Below are positions 1 to 5,566 of a stretch of 5,622 nucleotides of DNA, piece by piece. Under the pieces are notes generated by a model. It was not told where the DNA came from and made no database searches. It was given only the letters and a program-made list of their open reading frames with translations. Position 1 is the stretch's first letter; the number at the start of each line of letters is the position of its first letter. Both the position numbers and the translations under genes were made by a program. Source of the stretch: Gammaproteobacteria bacterium UBA4475 (GTDB lineage: Bacteria; Pseudomonadota; Gammaproteobacteria; Pseudomonadales; Azotimanducaceae); assembly GCA_002389265.1 (NCBI GenBank), contig DGOD01000262.1, forward strand, positions 525 to 6,146, read 5' to 3'.

Positions 1-112
1 TGTCACCGCCCTGTGCGCCTAGTTGGACAATGGTCGCGGCTTGAGCTGTAGCGGCGCCGCACAGTAGAGCAACTGCGCTAAGGGACAATTTAATCAGGGT
101 AGAAGACTTCAT
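1..112 (-). CDS. N-terminal part of an exported protein of unknown function (cut by window edge)
   Basis: Reading from the ATG at 112-110 toward position 1 gives 37 uninterrupted codons. The peptide has a textbook Sec signal: basic start (MKSSTLIK), a hydrophobic core (LSLSAVALLCGA), then ATAQA followed by ATIVQLGAQGGD, so cleavage after residue 25 (AQA|AT) is likely. The mature protein would enter the periplasm or be secreted. Cys18 lies inside the hydrophobic core and is preceded by Leu-Leu, so it is not a convincing lipobox. The gene is divergent from the sensor kinase and separated from it by 327 bp, so shared regulation is possible. No Shine-Dalgarno sequence precedes the start. In Verrucomicrobiota such short signal-led starts often belong to PEP-CTERM-sorted or autotransporter-like proteins, but the diagnostic C-terminus is not in the window, so the product stays unassigned. 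Confidence 0.7.
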   Translation of the reverse strand, partial: MKSSTLIKLSLSAVALLCGAATAQAATIVQLGAQGGD

Positions 113-138
113 GATAGAGGTATATTGGGGGTTAAATA

Positions 139-167
139 ATTGTAAATAATTCGCCTAGAATTTCTAA
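139..167 (-). promoter_or_regulatory. Weak sigma-70-like promoter candidate for the exported-protein gene
   Basis: On the minus strand TTAGAA (167-162) and TACAAT (144-139) are separated by 17 bp. The -10 hexamer matches TATAAT at five of six positions, but the -35 matches TTGACA at only three. A start about 7 bp after the -10 would leave a leader of about 20 nt before the ATG at 112. The spacing and position fit, but in an AT-rich region this could be chance. Confidence 0.25.
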
Positions 168-203
168 GATGAGGTATTCTAGCCTATTTCCAATCAGTCG
201 CCT

Positions 204-221
204 ATCGTCTGTTTAGATGAT
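204..221. promoter_or_regulatory. Imperfect 18-bp inverted repeat, candidate regulator binding site
   Basis: The sequence ATCGTCTGTTTAGATGAT has 7-bp arms (ATCGTCT and AGATGAT) that are complementary except for one pair, around a GTTT centre. Dyads of this size are typical of sites bound by dimers of NarL/FixJ-type regulators, one of which is encoded in the adjacent operon. A related sequence lies at 390-406. Autoregulation is an inference; no consensus for this regulator is known to me. Confidence 0.35.
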
Positions 222-231
222 GCGAAAGGTG

Positions 232-260
232 TGCAAAATTTCAGTATTTTTTGCAAAAAA
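232..260. promoter_or_regulatory. Perfect 14-bp palindrome with an upstream half-site, candidate operator
   Basis: Positions 247-260 read TTTTTTGCAAAAAA, a perfect 14-bp palindrome with a central GC. The half-site TGCAAAA also occurs at 232-238, exactly 20 bp (about two helical turns) before TGCAAAA at 252-258. The half-site and the left arm of the palindrome can also pair with each other (232-238 with 249-255). Palindromes with a central GC or CG step suit LacI/GntR-like dimers, and A-tracts on both sides of the centre would also bend the DNA. Which protein binds here, if any, cannot be told from the sequence. Confidence 0.35.
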
Positions 261-389
261 AGAGTGACACATTGCCTGCATCCGGCCGCTCGGAAGATAA
301 AGAAACCATGCAACTATTAAAATCGTTTACCTGCGTTCTGTTAAGATAGTGCACACACGCTCTGCGACTTCGTTGCCAAAATCCTTAAC

Positions 390-406
390 TCATCTGTTTA
401 CACGAT
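390..406 (+). repeat. Second, degenerate copy of the 205-221 sequence (direct repeat, 14 of 17 identical)
   Basis: TCATCTGTTTACACGAT here matches TCGTCTGTTTAGATGAT at 205-221 in 14 of 17 positions, including an exact TCTGTTTA core. It sits 34-50 bp upstream of the kinase ATG. Unlike the first copy it has lost most of its dyad symmetry, as expected of a weaker site, or the match may be accidental. The copies start 185 bp apart in the same orientation. Confidence 0.3.
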
Positions 407-439
407 AGCTTGCCGGACGAATCCATGCTATAGAAACTT

Positions 440-2449
440 ATGCATTTTGATCGAATACCATTAATTCTGCACCTACTAGTGAGCCTTTTGCTAGCAACCT
501 GCGCATTGGCAGCGCCTCCGGAGCGTTCCACCACTCAACTGGAAGCGCGCCTACAGAAGATCGAGACCGAGTTGAGCGAACTAGCACATTACAGTCTGCG
601 AACTGGCTATGGCACTGTCGGTTGGCGTTCTGTGACTCACGACGACCCGCAGCATACCGAGTGGATTCAAATTGATCTAGACGAGCCAACGTCCATTAAT
701 CAGGTGGTGTTGGTGCCGGCGATTATACGTAATGCTCAATCCGGATATCAGGCGGAAGGATTCCCGTTGGAGTTCCGCATCCTCGCGGGCCAACGCGGCG
801 ATCCGAACGGCAGTGTAATTGGCGGCGGCAAGCCTAAGGATCAACTGCTACCACGCTACGCCCCAGTCATCATTCCCCTGCCCGCAACTTCCGCTTGCTG
901 GATACGCATCGAAGCGACCATGTTGAGCCCTCGCTCATGGGACGGCAAGCACCTACTACAACTCTCCGAGATCTTGATTTATAATGACCAAGAAAACATC
1001 GCCTTACATCAATCGGTGCAGACGTCTTCGAACACAGATCGTGGAGAACTCTCACATAAAAAGCACTTCTTAGTCGATGGGTTTATGCCTTACTTAATGG
1101 ATGCGGCGCAAGGTGAACAAAGCGTGGCATTTCTTGCCAACATTAGAGAGAGTGACTCACCATCGTTCATCATCGATTTGGGCGCGCCTCAAGCCATCAA
1201 TCGAATTCAGCTGCATGCCATGGATGTTAGTGACAACGTGCCTCAGGCACTGCCCTCCGATCTCGGCATCCCCCAGCGACTGCTAGTGGAAGGTGCCAAT
1301 CAAGCTGACTTTTCGGATGCCACACGCCTGTTCGAATATAGGAAAGATACCGTCTACGATACTGGCCCAATAATGATCGAGCAGATCCCCGAGACTGTCT
1401 GCCGCTACGTCAGACTGACCGCGTTAGAACCGTTTATTCTCGCCCAACAATTCTACCCACTCAGCGCACGCATCGGATTCGCGGAAATCGAGCTATTTGC
1501 CAATGGTCGCAACGTGGCGCTCAACTGCCGAGTGCTTTCCGATGTACCAGAAAGCTCCGACCGGAAATTGGCAGCACTCACCGATGGCCGTAATCAGTTC
1601 GGCAACATTCTGCCAACCCGCATCTGGCTTGAGCAACTCGCCCAGCGCCATCAGTTGGAAAGCGAACGCCCACTAGTAGAGCAAGAATTGAACCAACGCT
1701 ACGTCCAGCAAAAAGCCAATCTGAACCGAATGATCTGGCTAGCCGTACTCTTGGGCGGAGGGATCCTCATCACCATCCTTGTCGATCGTATGCTGCGAAT
1801 GCGAGAAGCAGCTAACATTCGCGAACGTTTCGCCGCCGACCTACACGACGAGCTCGGCGCCAATATTCATACCATGGGCTTACTGGGCGATGTGGCACTG
1901 AATGCGATGCATTCGCCGGGACGACTCGAAGATGTCCTACAGCGCAATCAGGAGCTAATCAAACGCACCAGCGGCGCCATCCGCCATTGTATCAACCAAC
2001 AAGAAGCTCAGGGTCCATTCGGCAAGCTCCCTACAGATATGGAACGCTCTGCCAAACGTATTCTAGCTGAGCTCGACTACGAAATTATAATAGAGGGAGA
2101 ACAGTTCTTGCAGCAACTAAAACCCGGGGCACTTGACGATTTAAGGCTATTTTTCAAGGAGTGCTTAATCAACATCAGTCGCCATGCCGATGCCACCAAG
2201 GTTGTCGCACAGCTAAGTGCAAACAGCAATGCGCTCACCTTGACAGTCAACGATAACGGCTGCGGTATTTTAGAGACTGGGGACAAAGCAATTCCCGCTT
2301 CCCTCCAGCGACGCGCACGCCTGCTCGGCGCAAAAGTATTTTCTTCACAACTAAATGGTGATGGAACCTGCATTACCTTAAAATTAAAAATTTCTTGGCT
2401 ACACAGAATTCAAAAAGCTTGCTTCCGAAGCCGAGGCGCGCCCGTTTGA
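440..2449 (+). CDS. Membrane sensor histidine kinase with periplasmic discoidin-like domains
   Basis: This 669-aa protein is a two-component sensor that autophosphorylates on His and passes the phosphate to a response regulator, almost certainly the one encoded next. Order of parts: signal peptide (1-24, ALA|AP); short coiled-coil-like helix (about 31-50); discoidin (F5/8 type C)-like domain (about 55-183, WIQIDLDEPTSINQVVLVPA); a second one (about 187-355, FIIDLGAPQAINRIQLHA and CRYVRLTALEP), followed by an NVALN...ALTDGRN segment that looks like the start of a third but runs into a helical linker (about 396-430); one membrane helix (431-449, WLAVLLGGGILITIL); HisKA_3 dimerisation region with phosphoacceptor His469 in DLHDELG; and an ATPase domain with N box (Glu574-Asn578, KECLINISRHA), G1 (DNGCG, 605-609) and G2-like GDGT (640-643). 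Where NarX/UhpB-type kinases usually carry GLxNMxxRA this protein has PASLQRRA (619-626). The ligand is unknown; discoidin folds often bind glycans. The start is fixed by the signal peptide; there is no Shine-Dalgarno. The last 19 residues are a basic tail beyond the domain. Confidence 0.9.
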   Translation: MHFDRIPLILHLLVSLLLATCALAAPPERSTTQLEARLQKIETELSELAHYSLRTGYGTVGWRSVTHDDPQHTEWIQIDLDEPTSINQVVLVPAIIRNAQSGYQAEGFPLEFRILAGQRGDPNGSVIGGGKPKDQLLPRYAPVIIPLPATSACWIRIEATMLSPRSWDGKHLLQLSEILIYNDQENIALHQSVQTSSNTDRGELSHKKHFLVDGFMPYLMDAAQGEQSVAFLANIRESDSPSFIIDLGAPQAINRIQLHAMDVSDNVPQALPSDLGIPQRLLVEGANQADFSDATRLFEYRKDTVYDTGPIMIEQIPETVCRYVRLTALEPFILAQQFYPLSARIGFAEIELFANGRNVALNCRVLSDVPESSDRKLAALTDGRNQFGNILPTRIWLEQLAQRHQLESERPLVEQELNQRYVQQKANLNRMIWLAVLLGGGILITILVDRMLRMREAANIRERFAADLHDELGANIHTMGLLGDVALNAMHSPGRLEDVLQRNQELIKRTSGAIRHCINQQEAQGPFGKLPTDMERSAKRILAELDYEIIIEGEQFLQQLKPGALDDLRLFFKECLINISRHADATKVVAQLSANSNALTLTVNDNGCGILETGDKAIPASLQRRARLLGAKVFSSQLNGDGTCITLKLKISWLHRIQKACFRSRGAPV

Positions 2450-2456
2450 CACGGGC
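2440..2456 (+). terminator. GC-rich hairpin over the kinase stop codon, possible intercistronic attenuator
   Basis: GCCCGT (2440-2445) and ACGGGC (2451-2456) form a perfect 6-bp stem with the five-base loop TTGAC, which contains most of the kinase stop codon TGA (2447-2449). Beyond a mismatch, GAG (2433-2435) can pair with CTC (2458-2460). A T-rich run, TCTCTATTTTAATTTT, follows. The shape is like a weak intrinsic terminator or a processing/stability hairpin inside the operon. Because it overlaps translated codons, ribosomes finishing the kinase would melt it, so any termination could depend on kinase translation. Function is inferred. Confidence 0.4.
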
Positions 2457-2490
2457 TCTCTATTTTAATTTTATTAAGCACAGACACATT

Positions 2491-3162
2491 ATGAAAAAAT
2501 TAATCCGCGTGATTATGGTGGAAGACCACCCCGACTACAGGGAGGGCATTCGCTTCGCCCTAGAAACAGTCGACGACATTGAACTGAAACAGACCTTCGG
2601 CACCGCAGAACGCGCCCTGCGCAGTGTGCAGGACGCCAACGACAGTACAGCGCCAGATGTGGTGCTTCTCGACCTGAACCTGCCTGGCATCAGCGGGCTC
2701 GAAGCCATCCCATGGTTTAAACAATATGTGCCCAAAACTCACCTAATCGTTCTCAGTCAATCCGACCGAGAAGCCGATGTGCTGGAGGCCATCTCCGCTG
2801 GGGCGTCAGGATATTTATTGAAAAACGCCAGCCTCGATCAAATTACCGATGGCATCCGCACGGTGATGACCGGTGGCGCGACACTCGACGCGAACATCGC
2901 CAAATTCATCCTAGACACGATTCAAGCAAAGCCACGAAAAAACATCGACGCCATCACTCTGACTGATCGTGAAATGGAAGTGCTAAGTTTAGTTGGCGAA
3001 GGATTATTGAAGAAACAAATTTCCGACCGGCTGAAGATCAGTATGCCCACAGTCGCCACCCACGTCCGGCACATTTACGAAAAGCTCAAAGTCCAGAATG
3101 CCCCCGCGGCCATTAGCAAAGCCTATCGCACTGGCATCCTTCCAGTAAAAGGTAAGGAATAG
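2491..3162 (+). CDS. NarL/FixJ-type response regulator, partner of the upstream sensor kinase
   Basis: This 223-aa cytoplasmic transcription factor accepts phosphate from the kinase and binds DNA. The receiver domain (about 4-122) has the acidic pair Glu11-Asp12 (VEDHPDYREG), phosphoacceptor Asp61 (VVLLDLNLPGISGLEA), switch Ser89 (LIVLSQSD) and conserved Lys111 (GYLLKNAS). The LuxR-type helix-turn-helix (about 155-217) reads LTDREMEVLSLVGEG, then QISDRLKISMPTVATHVRHI, then YEKLKVQNAPAAISKA. All key residues are present and the length is normal for the family. The start is chosen at 2491: MKKLIRVIMVEDHP is the usual beginning of a receiver domain, whereas an in-frame ATG at 2395 would add 32 basic, non-family residues and overlap the kinase gene by 55 bp. 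The gap to the kinase is 41 bp, same strand, so co-transcription is likely. No Shine-Dalgarno is seen. Targets are unknown; its own promoter and nearby glycan genes are plausible. Confidence 0.93.
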   Translation: MKKLIRVIMVEDHPDYREGIRFALETVDDIELKQTFGTAERALRSVQDANDSTAPDVVLLDLNLPGISGLEAIPWFKQYVPKTHLIVLSQSDREADVLEAISAGASGYLLKNASLDQITDGIRTVMTGGATLDANIAKFILDTIQAKPRKNIDAITLTDREMEVLSLVGEGLLKKQISDRLKISMPTVATHVRHIYEKLKVQNAPAAISKAYRTGILPVKGKE

Positions 3163-3194
3163 TCAAAGCGTTGCTGCTATTTCGTGACAGGCCT

Positions 3195-3336
3195 CTATTT
3201 GATGCCCCATTGCTGAGGCTTAAACTGCTCCATCACTGCCAGCTTTGCTTCGGCTACATCCAGAGCGGAGGATGCGCATCGTCACAGCGTAGGCGCCCTC
3301 TTCCACTGGCTGCTCGACGAACGGGCTGCCTATCAT
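3195..3336 (-). pseudogene. Probable frameshifted C-terminal remnant of an unidentified gene
   Basis: The gap between the convergent regulator and mannosidase genes contains two protein-like segments on the minus strand in different frames. From 3336 down to about 3271 one frame reads MIGSPFVEQPVEEGAYAVTM (then RIL). From 3281 down to 3195 another frame reads RCASSALDVAEAKLAV followed by MEQFKPQQWGIK and a TAG stop at 3197-3195. The second frame is closed by TGA at 3284-3282, just where the first would hand over, so one small indel around 3270-3284 would join them into a continuous C-terminus of about 47 residues. No start codon with a body upstream is present; the mannosidase gene ends 50 bp away. 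I do not recognise the family. It may be the leftover of a gene once downstream of the mannosidase. Chance reading cannot be excluded. Confidence 0.42.
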
Positions 3337-3355
3337 CCATGTGAATGATAGACAG
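3326..3355 (-). terminator. Strong stem-loop downstream of the GH92 gene, probable transcript 3' end
   Basis: In the minus-strand transcript CTGTCTATCAT (3355-3345) pairs with ATGATAGGCAG (3336-3326), an 11-bp stem with an 8-nt loop, starting 31 bases after the mannosidase stop codon. The only non-Watson-Crick pair is a U-G wobble on the minus-strand RNA but becomes a C-A mismatch on the plus-strand RNA, so the structure is better for the mannosidase message than for the regulator message. No T tract follows, so it may protect a 3' end or act with Rho rather than be a classical intrinsic terminator. Confidence 0.45.
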
Positions 3356-3385
3356 GATGCAAACCTTCAATAACGCGAAAGCAAA

Positions 3386-5566
3386 TTACTGATCTCGGGG
3401 AGTCATCGAGTATGGACGCGATGCTTCCGAGGTGCCCCATTTCGAAGGCTTAGGCCCCATTTTGAATTCGATCGTTCCGCCGTTAACCAATGCCTCATGC
3501 GGCAGAAAGCTTTTGTCCCAAGCCTTGCCGTTGATACACATGCTTTGCACATACATGTTTTCGGCGGAGTTGTCCTTCGCCGTGATCACACATGTTGCGC
3601 CGTTGGGCAGGTTCAGCGTCACTGCATCGAAGATTGGACTACCGATGGTGTATTCGGGAACCGAGTGGAGATAAGGATAAAATCCCATCGCGCTAAAGAT
3701 ATACCAAGCCGACATCTGGCCGGCGTCTTCGTTGCCGCTGATGCCCCAGGTGTCGTTGCGGTATTCCTTTTCCAGCACACGGCGTACCCACTTCGCAGCC
3801 TTCGCAGGTGCGCCGACGTAGTTGTAGGCATACAGCGCGTGCTGATCGGGCTCGTTGCCATGCCAGTATTGGCCGAACTCCTCACTGCCATGATCCCCGC
3901 CCTGAGCCGTCAGGAATACATCTAGCTTCTGTTCAAACGCGGCATCGCCACCCATTAAATTGATCAAGCCTTGGGTGTCCTGCATCACGTGCCAGTTCCA
4001 CTGCCAGGCGTTGCCTTCGCAGTAGTCATTGTTGCCCTTACCAGTGTAGGTGAAAGGGTCGAAATCATCGGGATACGACCAGTTTCCGTCCTTATCCTTG
4101 CCACGGAAAAATTTGGTCTGCGGATCCCATAAGTTTTGGAAGTTCTGGGTCTGCGTGTAGAAGAATTCGGCGTCGGCGTCTTTGCCCAAAGCCTCGGCAA
4201 ATTTCCCGACATTAAAGTCACAATAGGCGTGTTCGAGGGTCCTAGATACGTTAATGTAATTAGGATGAGACACATAACCAAGCTTGAGGTAATTCTCAAG
4301 ACCATTGCGCCGCCCGACAACGGTGGCGTTCTTTTTGACTAATGCAAACGCGGCCTCTGTATCGAAATCTCGGATACCTTTTATGTAGGCATCGGGAATC
4401 ACCACATCTGCCCAAGTGCCTGGCATGATAGATGTTTCCTTATTCGCTAGCTTCCACTTCGGCCCCCAACCGCTATCGCGGTAGTCATCCAGCATGGTCT
4501 TGACCACGTCCAGTTGCACGTCCGGATTGATCAGCGTGTAGAGCGGATGTGCGGCACGAAACGTATCCCAAAGCGACAACACGCTATAGTGATTATGGCC
4601 GGCGGTCTTGTGCACCTTGCCGTCCATACCGAGATACTCGTTATTGACATCGTTAAAGGTCTGCGGGTGGAACATCAAATGATACAGCGCCGAATAGAAG
4701 TTGGCCTGTTGATCCGGGGTGCCGCCTTGGGCATCAATTTTTGACAACTGCTGATTCCACTCGGCCTTCGCCTCTTGGCGAACGGCATCAAAATCCCAAT
4801 GAGCCAATTCTGTATTTAAGTTCAGCTTGGCATTGACCTCACTGACATAGGAAATACCGACTTTAACCAAGAGCGCTTCACCGTCTTCGGTGGCAAACGA
4901 CACATAGCCGCCCTGCTCTTCCTTGTCGGTAAAGCTCACCGGCTTGCTGAATACCATATGGAAGTAAACCGAATGCTCACGCCACGCAGTGGTATGCGCG
5001 ACACCGCTTAAGGTCGTCGGGTTGACTTGCCGCATCGCTCCGTCCATCGAACCGGGCTTATGCCCTGCCCAATTAATGCCCTGGCTCAAATCGACCGACA
5101 CACGCGCAGAATCCGACTCTGGAAATGCGTAGCGATGAATCGCCGCACGCTTGGTGCAGGTCATTTCAGCGGTGATCCCCATCTCGTCGATCACGGCCTT
5201 ATAGTAGCCTGGCTGAGCCCATTGCTTCTCCGCTGGCACGATCACTTTCGTTCCCAGTTCCTGATTGCCAGTGGTCGGCAGCATCACAACCAAGCCATAT
5301 GAGCCACAACCAGTTCCCTGCAGGTGGGTATGATTGAAGCCAATCAGTTCCTTGATCCGGTTGTTGTAACCGCAGGGTGCTTTAGGCTGATTGAACGGTC
5401 CCGGTGAGATCATTCCGAACGGAAGAATCGCCGCAGGGCTGGTCTGCGCACTGGAGGCAGTACCCAGGAATAAATTGACCCGCTCAGTGTAGTCGGTTGC
5501 CGCCACCATCTGCGTCGCGAGCAATGCGATGGCGATCAAAGCCAAGAGTGTTTTCTTTATTTTCAT
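3386..5566 (-). CDS. Exported GH92-family alpha-mannosidase
   Basis: This 726-aa enzyme belongs to glycoside hydrolase family 92, calcium-dependent inverting exo-alpha-mannosidases that trim alpha-mannosides from N-glycans, yeast-type mannan or other mannose-containing glycans. A signal peptide (1-23, MKIKKTLLALIAIALLATQMVAA) sends it to the periplasm or outside; the sequence shows no lipobox. The N-terminal beta-sandwich (about 24-250) includes GFNHTHLQGTGCGSYG (76-91), part of the sugar-binding region. The (alpha/alpha)6 domain carries SLWDTFRAAHPLY (331-343), DDYRDSGWGPKWKLANKETS (360-379), YCEGNAWQWNW (515-525, with Glu517 the likely catalytic acid), HGNEPDQH (569-576) and GNEDAGQMSAWYIFSAMGFY (611-630, its acidic residues in the region of the family's catalytic base). 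Length is normal for the family. The usual Asp after YG in the first motif is Leu92 here. Linkage specificity cannot be read from sequence. The start is set by the signal peptide; no Shine-Dalgarno precedes it. The gene is convergent with the two-component pair and would need its own promoter or one upstream of the window end. Confidence 0.95.
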   Translation of the reverse strand: MKIKKTLLALIAIALLATQMVAATDYTERVNLFLGTASSAQTSPAAILPFGMISPGPFNQPKAPCGYNNRIKELIGFNHTHLQGTGCGSYGLVVMLPTTGNQELGTKVIVPAEKQWAQPGYYKAVIDEMGITAEMTCTKRAAIHRYAFPESDSARVSVDLSQGINWAGHKPGSMDGAMRQVNPTTLSGVAHTTAWREHSVYFHMVFSKPVSFTDKEEQGGYVSFATEDGEALLVKVGISYVSEVNAKLNLNTELAHWDFDAVRQEAKAEWNQQLSKIDAQGGTPDQQANFYSALYHLMFHPQTFNDVNNEYLGMDGKVHKTAGHNHYSVLSLWDTFRAAHPLYTLINPDVQLDVVKTMLDDYRDSGWGPKWKLANKETSIMPGTWADVVIPDAYIKGIRDFDTEAAFALVKKNATVVGRRNGLENYLKLGYVSHPNYINVSRTLEHAYCDFNVGKFAEALGKDADAEFFYTQTQNFQNLWDPQTKFFRGKDKDGNWSYPDDFDPFTYTGKGNNDYCEGNAWQWNWHVMQDTQGLINLMGGDAAFEQKLDVFLTAQGGDHGSEEFGQYWHGNEPDQHALYAYNYVGAPAKAAKWVRRVLEKEYRNDTWGISGNEDAGQMSAWYIFSAMGFYPYLHSVPEYTIGSPIFDAVTLNLPNGATCVITAKDNSAENMYVQSMCINGKAWDKSFLPHEALVNGGTIEFKMGPKPSKWGTSEASRPYSMTPRDQ

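Larger units (their letters stand above)
113..439. other. Divergent intergenic region with candidate regulatory sites, no gene
   Basis: This 327-bp stretch separates the divergent exported-protein gene from the sensor kinase gene and is visibly more AT-rich than the coding DNA around it. No convincing ORF is present on either strand; the only small one noticed is 13 codons long (308-349). It holds the dyad/direct-repeat pair at 204-221 and 390-406, the A/T palindrome at 247-260 with a half-site at 232-238, and a weak promoter-like pair for the minus-strand gene. I found no clear sigma-70 promoter for the kinase: TAAGAT at 342-347 and TATAGA near 429-434 lack a -35 element at proper spacing. 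Confidence 0.6.

Noticed and set aside
308..349. 13-codon ORF (MQLLKSFTCVLLR) upstream of the kinase as a leader peptide
   Set aside because: A GGAAG lies 11-12 bases before its ATG, but there is no attenuator structure or codon run to support regulation, and such short ORFs arise by chance.
342..434. TAAGAT (342-347) and TATAGA (429-434) as kinase promoter -10 boxes
   Set aside because: Neither has a recognisable -35 at 16-18 bp; TTTACA near 397-402 is 26 bp from TATAGA, and TTTACC near 326-331 is only about 10 bp from TAAGAT.
440..520. Lipoprotein signal in the kinase N-terminus (LLATC at residues 17-21)
   Set aside because: Thr directly before Cys does not fit a lipobox, and ALA|AP a few residues later is a good signal peptidase I site; a lipidated N-terminus is not needed in a membrane-anchored kinase.
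2395..2490. Longer start for the response regulator at the ATG at 2395 (32 extra residues, overlapping the kinase gene)
   Set aside because: The added residues are basic and unlike a receiver domain, which normally begins within a few residues of its first strand; the ATG at 2491 gives the family's usual N-terminus.
3432..3925. Plus-strand open frames opposite the 3' part of the mannosidase gene, and similar frames elsewhere on the complementary strands of the kinase, regulator and mannosidase genes
   Set aside because: They lie wholly inside strongly supported genes, have no recognisable domains and show biased compositions expected from antisense frames of GC-rich codons.
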